DNA from: Chrysomallon squamiferum
Lineage: Eukaryota; Mollusca; Gastropoda; Neomphalida; Peltospiridae
DNA length: 42,500 bases
NCBI GenBank assembly: GCA_012295275.1
Contig: CM022667.1
Location: forward strand, 1,078,943 to 1,121,442
Reading direction: 5' to 3'
In this document: positions 40,316 to 42,500 of the stretch, piece after piece
Layout of the letters: each line of letters begins with the position of its first letter
How positions within the stretch are numbered: position 1 is the stretch's first letter
Program-made: the position numbers and the translations under genes
Notes under the pieces: model-generated
The model's database searches: none
What the model was told of the DNA's origin: nothing
What the model saw: the letters and a program-made list of their open reading frames with translations, nothing else

Positions 40316-40840
40316 TCGGGTTTCTGCTCTAGTGTAACGTATGCAGATGTTAACAGACGTGTGTCCCCACACAAGAGGATATTCATTTAAACTTTCCAAC
40401 ACTGCTACGTAATCTGAAGAAGAAACGACAAAAGAAGAGGATTATTTTTAACAACAATCTTATTGTGATAACGAAAGAAAAAAAAAAAAAAAACATCGTA
40501 AAAAGTGAAATGGAAAAATGAACGACAATAAAAGAAGAAGACTAAAGATTACAGCAGAATTAGCTACTTCGTTTTATACAAGACAAATTAAGCCGTAATA
40601 TTTCAAAAGGGTGCTCAAGTTAGAAGGAGGAAAATAACAATCAGAGTCAAAAACAAAAATCCAATAAATGTCTATCTCGAATCTTCTATTTTCGTTCATA
40701 ATTATGGATGTTGTTACTTCGATTATATTAAAATTAATTATTACAGTGAAAAAAAAAAAAAAAAAAAAAAAGAATAATTATTCTTTAAAGAAGTTGATTT
40801 GATGGTATCAGGTGGTTGAAACAACAAAATCAGAAGATTA
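40316..40840. other. 3'UTR and downstream region of the receptor gene
   Basis: Contains two AATAAA signals and poly-A runs at 40477-40493 and 40748-40770; no further exon is recognised. Confidence 0.45.
40527..40668 (+). terminator. Candidate polyadenylation signals of the PstS-like receptor gene
   Basis: AATAAA occurs at 40527-40532 and again at 40663-40668, the second followed by a T-rich stretch. Both lie 210-355 bases after the stop codon, an ordinary 3'UTR length. Such hexamers are frequent by chance in AT-rich DNA. Confidence 0.35.
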
Positions 40841-40954
40841 ATCACGATCGAGGCGTCGGAAATGAGCGAGACAGTCGAAAGCCTTAAGTAAACTGTTTTC
40901 GTGATTAAAGCTCGTAAATTAAACAAATTTGCTCATATAATATACAGCATGCCA

Positions 40955-40975
40955 ACTCACGTGATGACGTAAAGC
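40955..40975. promoter_or_regulatory. E-box TCACGTGA joined to CRE-like TGACGTAA
   Basis: TCACGTGA (40957-40964) abuts TGACGTAA (40965-40972) in a patch with more CpGs than its surroundings (40845-41060). Such paired sites occur in promoters, but no gene start is visible next to it. Confidence 0.3.
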
Positions 40976-41600
40976 CCATTTTTGGCACAACTCATTCTAG
41001 ACAGACGAGTGCTTTTGAAGAACGAGTATTTCCCTTTGTGACATATCTGCACCGGTTGCAAATTATAGTCTGTTTTACACACGTCTTTTTCAGTGAGTCG
41101 GAGATAGATAGATAGAAAGACAAATAGAGAGAGAATGTGATATATAGGTCTATAGAGCTATTATCGCCTATTACTTTGAGTTAAAGGAAGCGAACTTCCT
41201 TCTAATATTGATTACAAATGGTACTTTCCTTTTATATTTTTTTTTTTTTTTTTTTAAATTTAAAAGACCTAAACGTAATTACGATCGATTTTAACCCTGA
41301 ATAAAATCTATGTTAATACTGTAACGGTTTACAAAAACTCTACATATAAGACTTCAATCCGGCTTGTAAATCGAGTGCACTACATTTTGAGTTAAATGAG
41401 AAATTTCTGAACTCCAGCCAGAAGAAAGATCTCGAATCTTGAATAACTATTAAAAGTTGAAGAACGCGAGATTGGCAAGAGAATAAAATTGGTCAGTTTT
41501 CAGATAGTAATTTCGTTGTTCCTTCATTCATAACGATCTAAAATAAATCATTGACGATTTCATAATCGAGGTCTTTTGACAGAGCATTCAAGTGTGTTTC
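40976..41600. other. Intergenic stretch, nothing recognised
   Basis: Mixed sequence with a GATA/GAGA patch at 41104-41135 and poly-T at 41240-41256. Confidence 0.45.
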
Positions 41601-41604
41601 CACC

Positions 41605-42000
41605 CCCCCAACTCTAAACCCTAATCATAATCCTACATTCTAATCTTAAACCCTAATCTTAATATTGATTTATGGAGGCAATTTAATGGGGTGTACATTT
41701 TTTCCCCAACCCTAAACCCTAATATGATTCTAAACCTTAAGCCTACACTCTAAAACTAATCCTAAACCCTAATCCTAATACTGACACCTAAATCCTTAAA
41801 TCCTGACCTGTAACCCTAACTCAAATCGTAAATTCTATACCTAACCCTAACCTTAACCCTGTCTCTTTAATCAACAAGCCTTGACCCTAAAACCCTAACC
41901 CTAACCCGAAACCATAACCCTTGAGCATCAACTATTAACCCTAAACTCTAAATCCTAAACCCTTACCCTTAACCCAAACCCAAACCCTTATCCTAACAGT
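41605..42000. repeat. Degenerate interstitial telomere-like (CCCTAA)n array
   Basis: AACCCTAA, CCCTAATC, CTAAACC and close variants recur for almost 400 bases, all with the C-rich strand on the plus strand. The best-preserved stretch is AAACCCTAACCCTAACCC near 41890. The animal telomere repeat is TTAGGG, and this is its complement, heavily mutated. Confidence 0.75.
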
Positions 42001-42500
42001 GAGATAAATTATTTGAACTTAAATGCGTTGCTAGTTTAACATTTCACCACTCGCAACGAATTATACTGATGTTCTTAAAATACTTTTCCATCGAATCTAA
42101 AACCAGTGTCGAGAGAGAAACAGAAACTAAACAACTAAAGCAGTAAAGACGGAATAAACTAGGCGTCCATATCTTTGTATGTGTATGAGTTTCTCTGTGT
42201 CATGAGATTCACTGGTGACCACCGAAAAAGAGAGAGAGTCAAACGTAGATTTGTAAGGCAGAGGTTAAATGGTTCAGTGATTAAACTATCGTCCTTGTGG
42301 TAGGTGACCAGTTGGTCTCGTTCATATGTCCAGTGTTAATTAGTTAGACCACCCAGTTATGTTTTATTTATTTTATTCATCCAGTTCTACCGAGACAATA
42401 CAACGAACCACTGTTCTGGGATGGATGACAAACCAGGCTTCAGGGTTGTCGACGCAAGCTGGATGTGTTTAAAATTTAAATGAATTAACTTAGCAAACAT
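42001..42500. other. Intergenic end of window
   Basis: Mixed, less repetitive sequence containing the possible SINE head. No coding exon is recognised before the window ends. Confidence 0.4.
42262..42335 (+). repeat. Possible tRNA-derived SINE head
   Basis: AATGGTTCAGTGATTAA resembles a box A, and about 40 bases later TTGGTCTCGTTCATA is a weak box B-like string. Spacing fits a tRNA-like promoter, but the match is degenerate and the 3' part is not recognised. Confidence 0.25.

Overview
The window is animal nuclear DNA: AT-rich, very dense in simple repeats, with spliced genes using GT-AG introns and no bacterial-style operons. The microsatellite load (CA, GA, TATG, AAAT, ACT, long poly-A/T tracts), several local tandem arrays and a cilium gene close in length to its human counterpart suggest a lophotrochozoan. 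A mollusc is likely and a cephalopod plausible; this is inference from composition, not a species call.

Only two protein genes can be supported, and they lie head to head. On the minus strand, 30958 down to 26701, is a complete eight-exon gene for the ciliary coiled-coil protein CCDC113/CFAP263. Its exons join without frame problems into 379 codons plus stop, and a textbook RFX X-box lies 13 bases upstream of the start codon. On the plus strand, 34472 to 40315, is an unusual receptor gene: signal peptide, a PstS-type (bacterial phosphate-binding-protein-like) ectodomain, one membrane span, a kinase-homology domain, and a guanylate-cyclase-type domain whose catalytic residues are largely replaced. 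It uses three coding exons, one of which is 2.5 kb. Three frameshifts interrupt the kinase-homology part, so it is either a decaying gene or a place of sequence error.

Layout: 1-660 is a 39-bp minisatellite. 1220-2680 holds a diverged array built on a GGTTGGAATGGTAAAAAC core. 2.9-12.5 kb is intergenic or intronic DNA with CA/GT, TATG and GA/CT microsatellites. 12.6-13.3 kb is a CpG-containing, promoter-like island with a possible minus-strand first exon. 13.5-26.2 kb is repeat-rich: a 770-bp CA/CATA tract, an 850-bp degenerate ACT/ATT triplet tract, AAAT-rich tracts, and two copies of an interspersed element whose third copy sits in intron 2 of the receptor gene. 26.7-31 kb is CCDC113. 31-34.4 kb is the intergenic region with a possible untranslated first exon, a CRE/YY1-like site and a long inverted repeat. 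34.4-40.7 kb is the receptor gene. 40.8-42.5 kb contains a possible regulatory site, a degenerate interstitial telomere-like (CCCTAA) array and a possible SINE head.

No functional link between the two genes is implied beyond adjacency.
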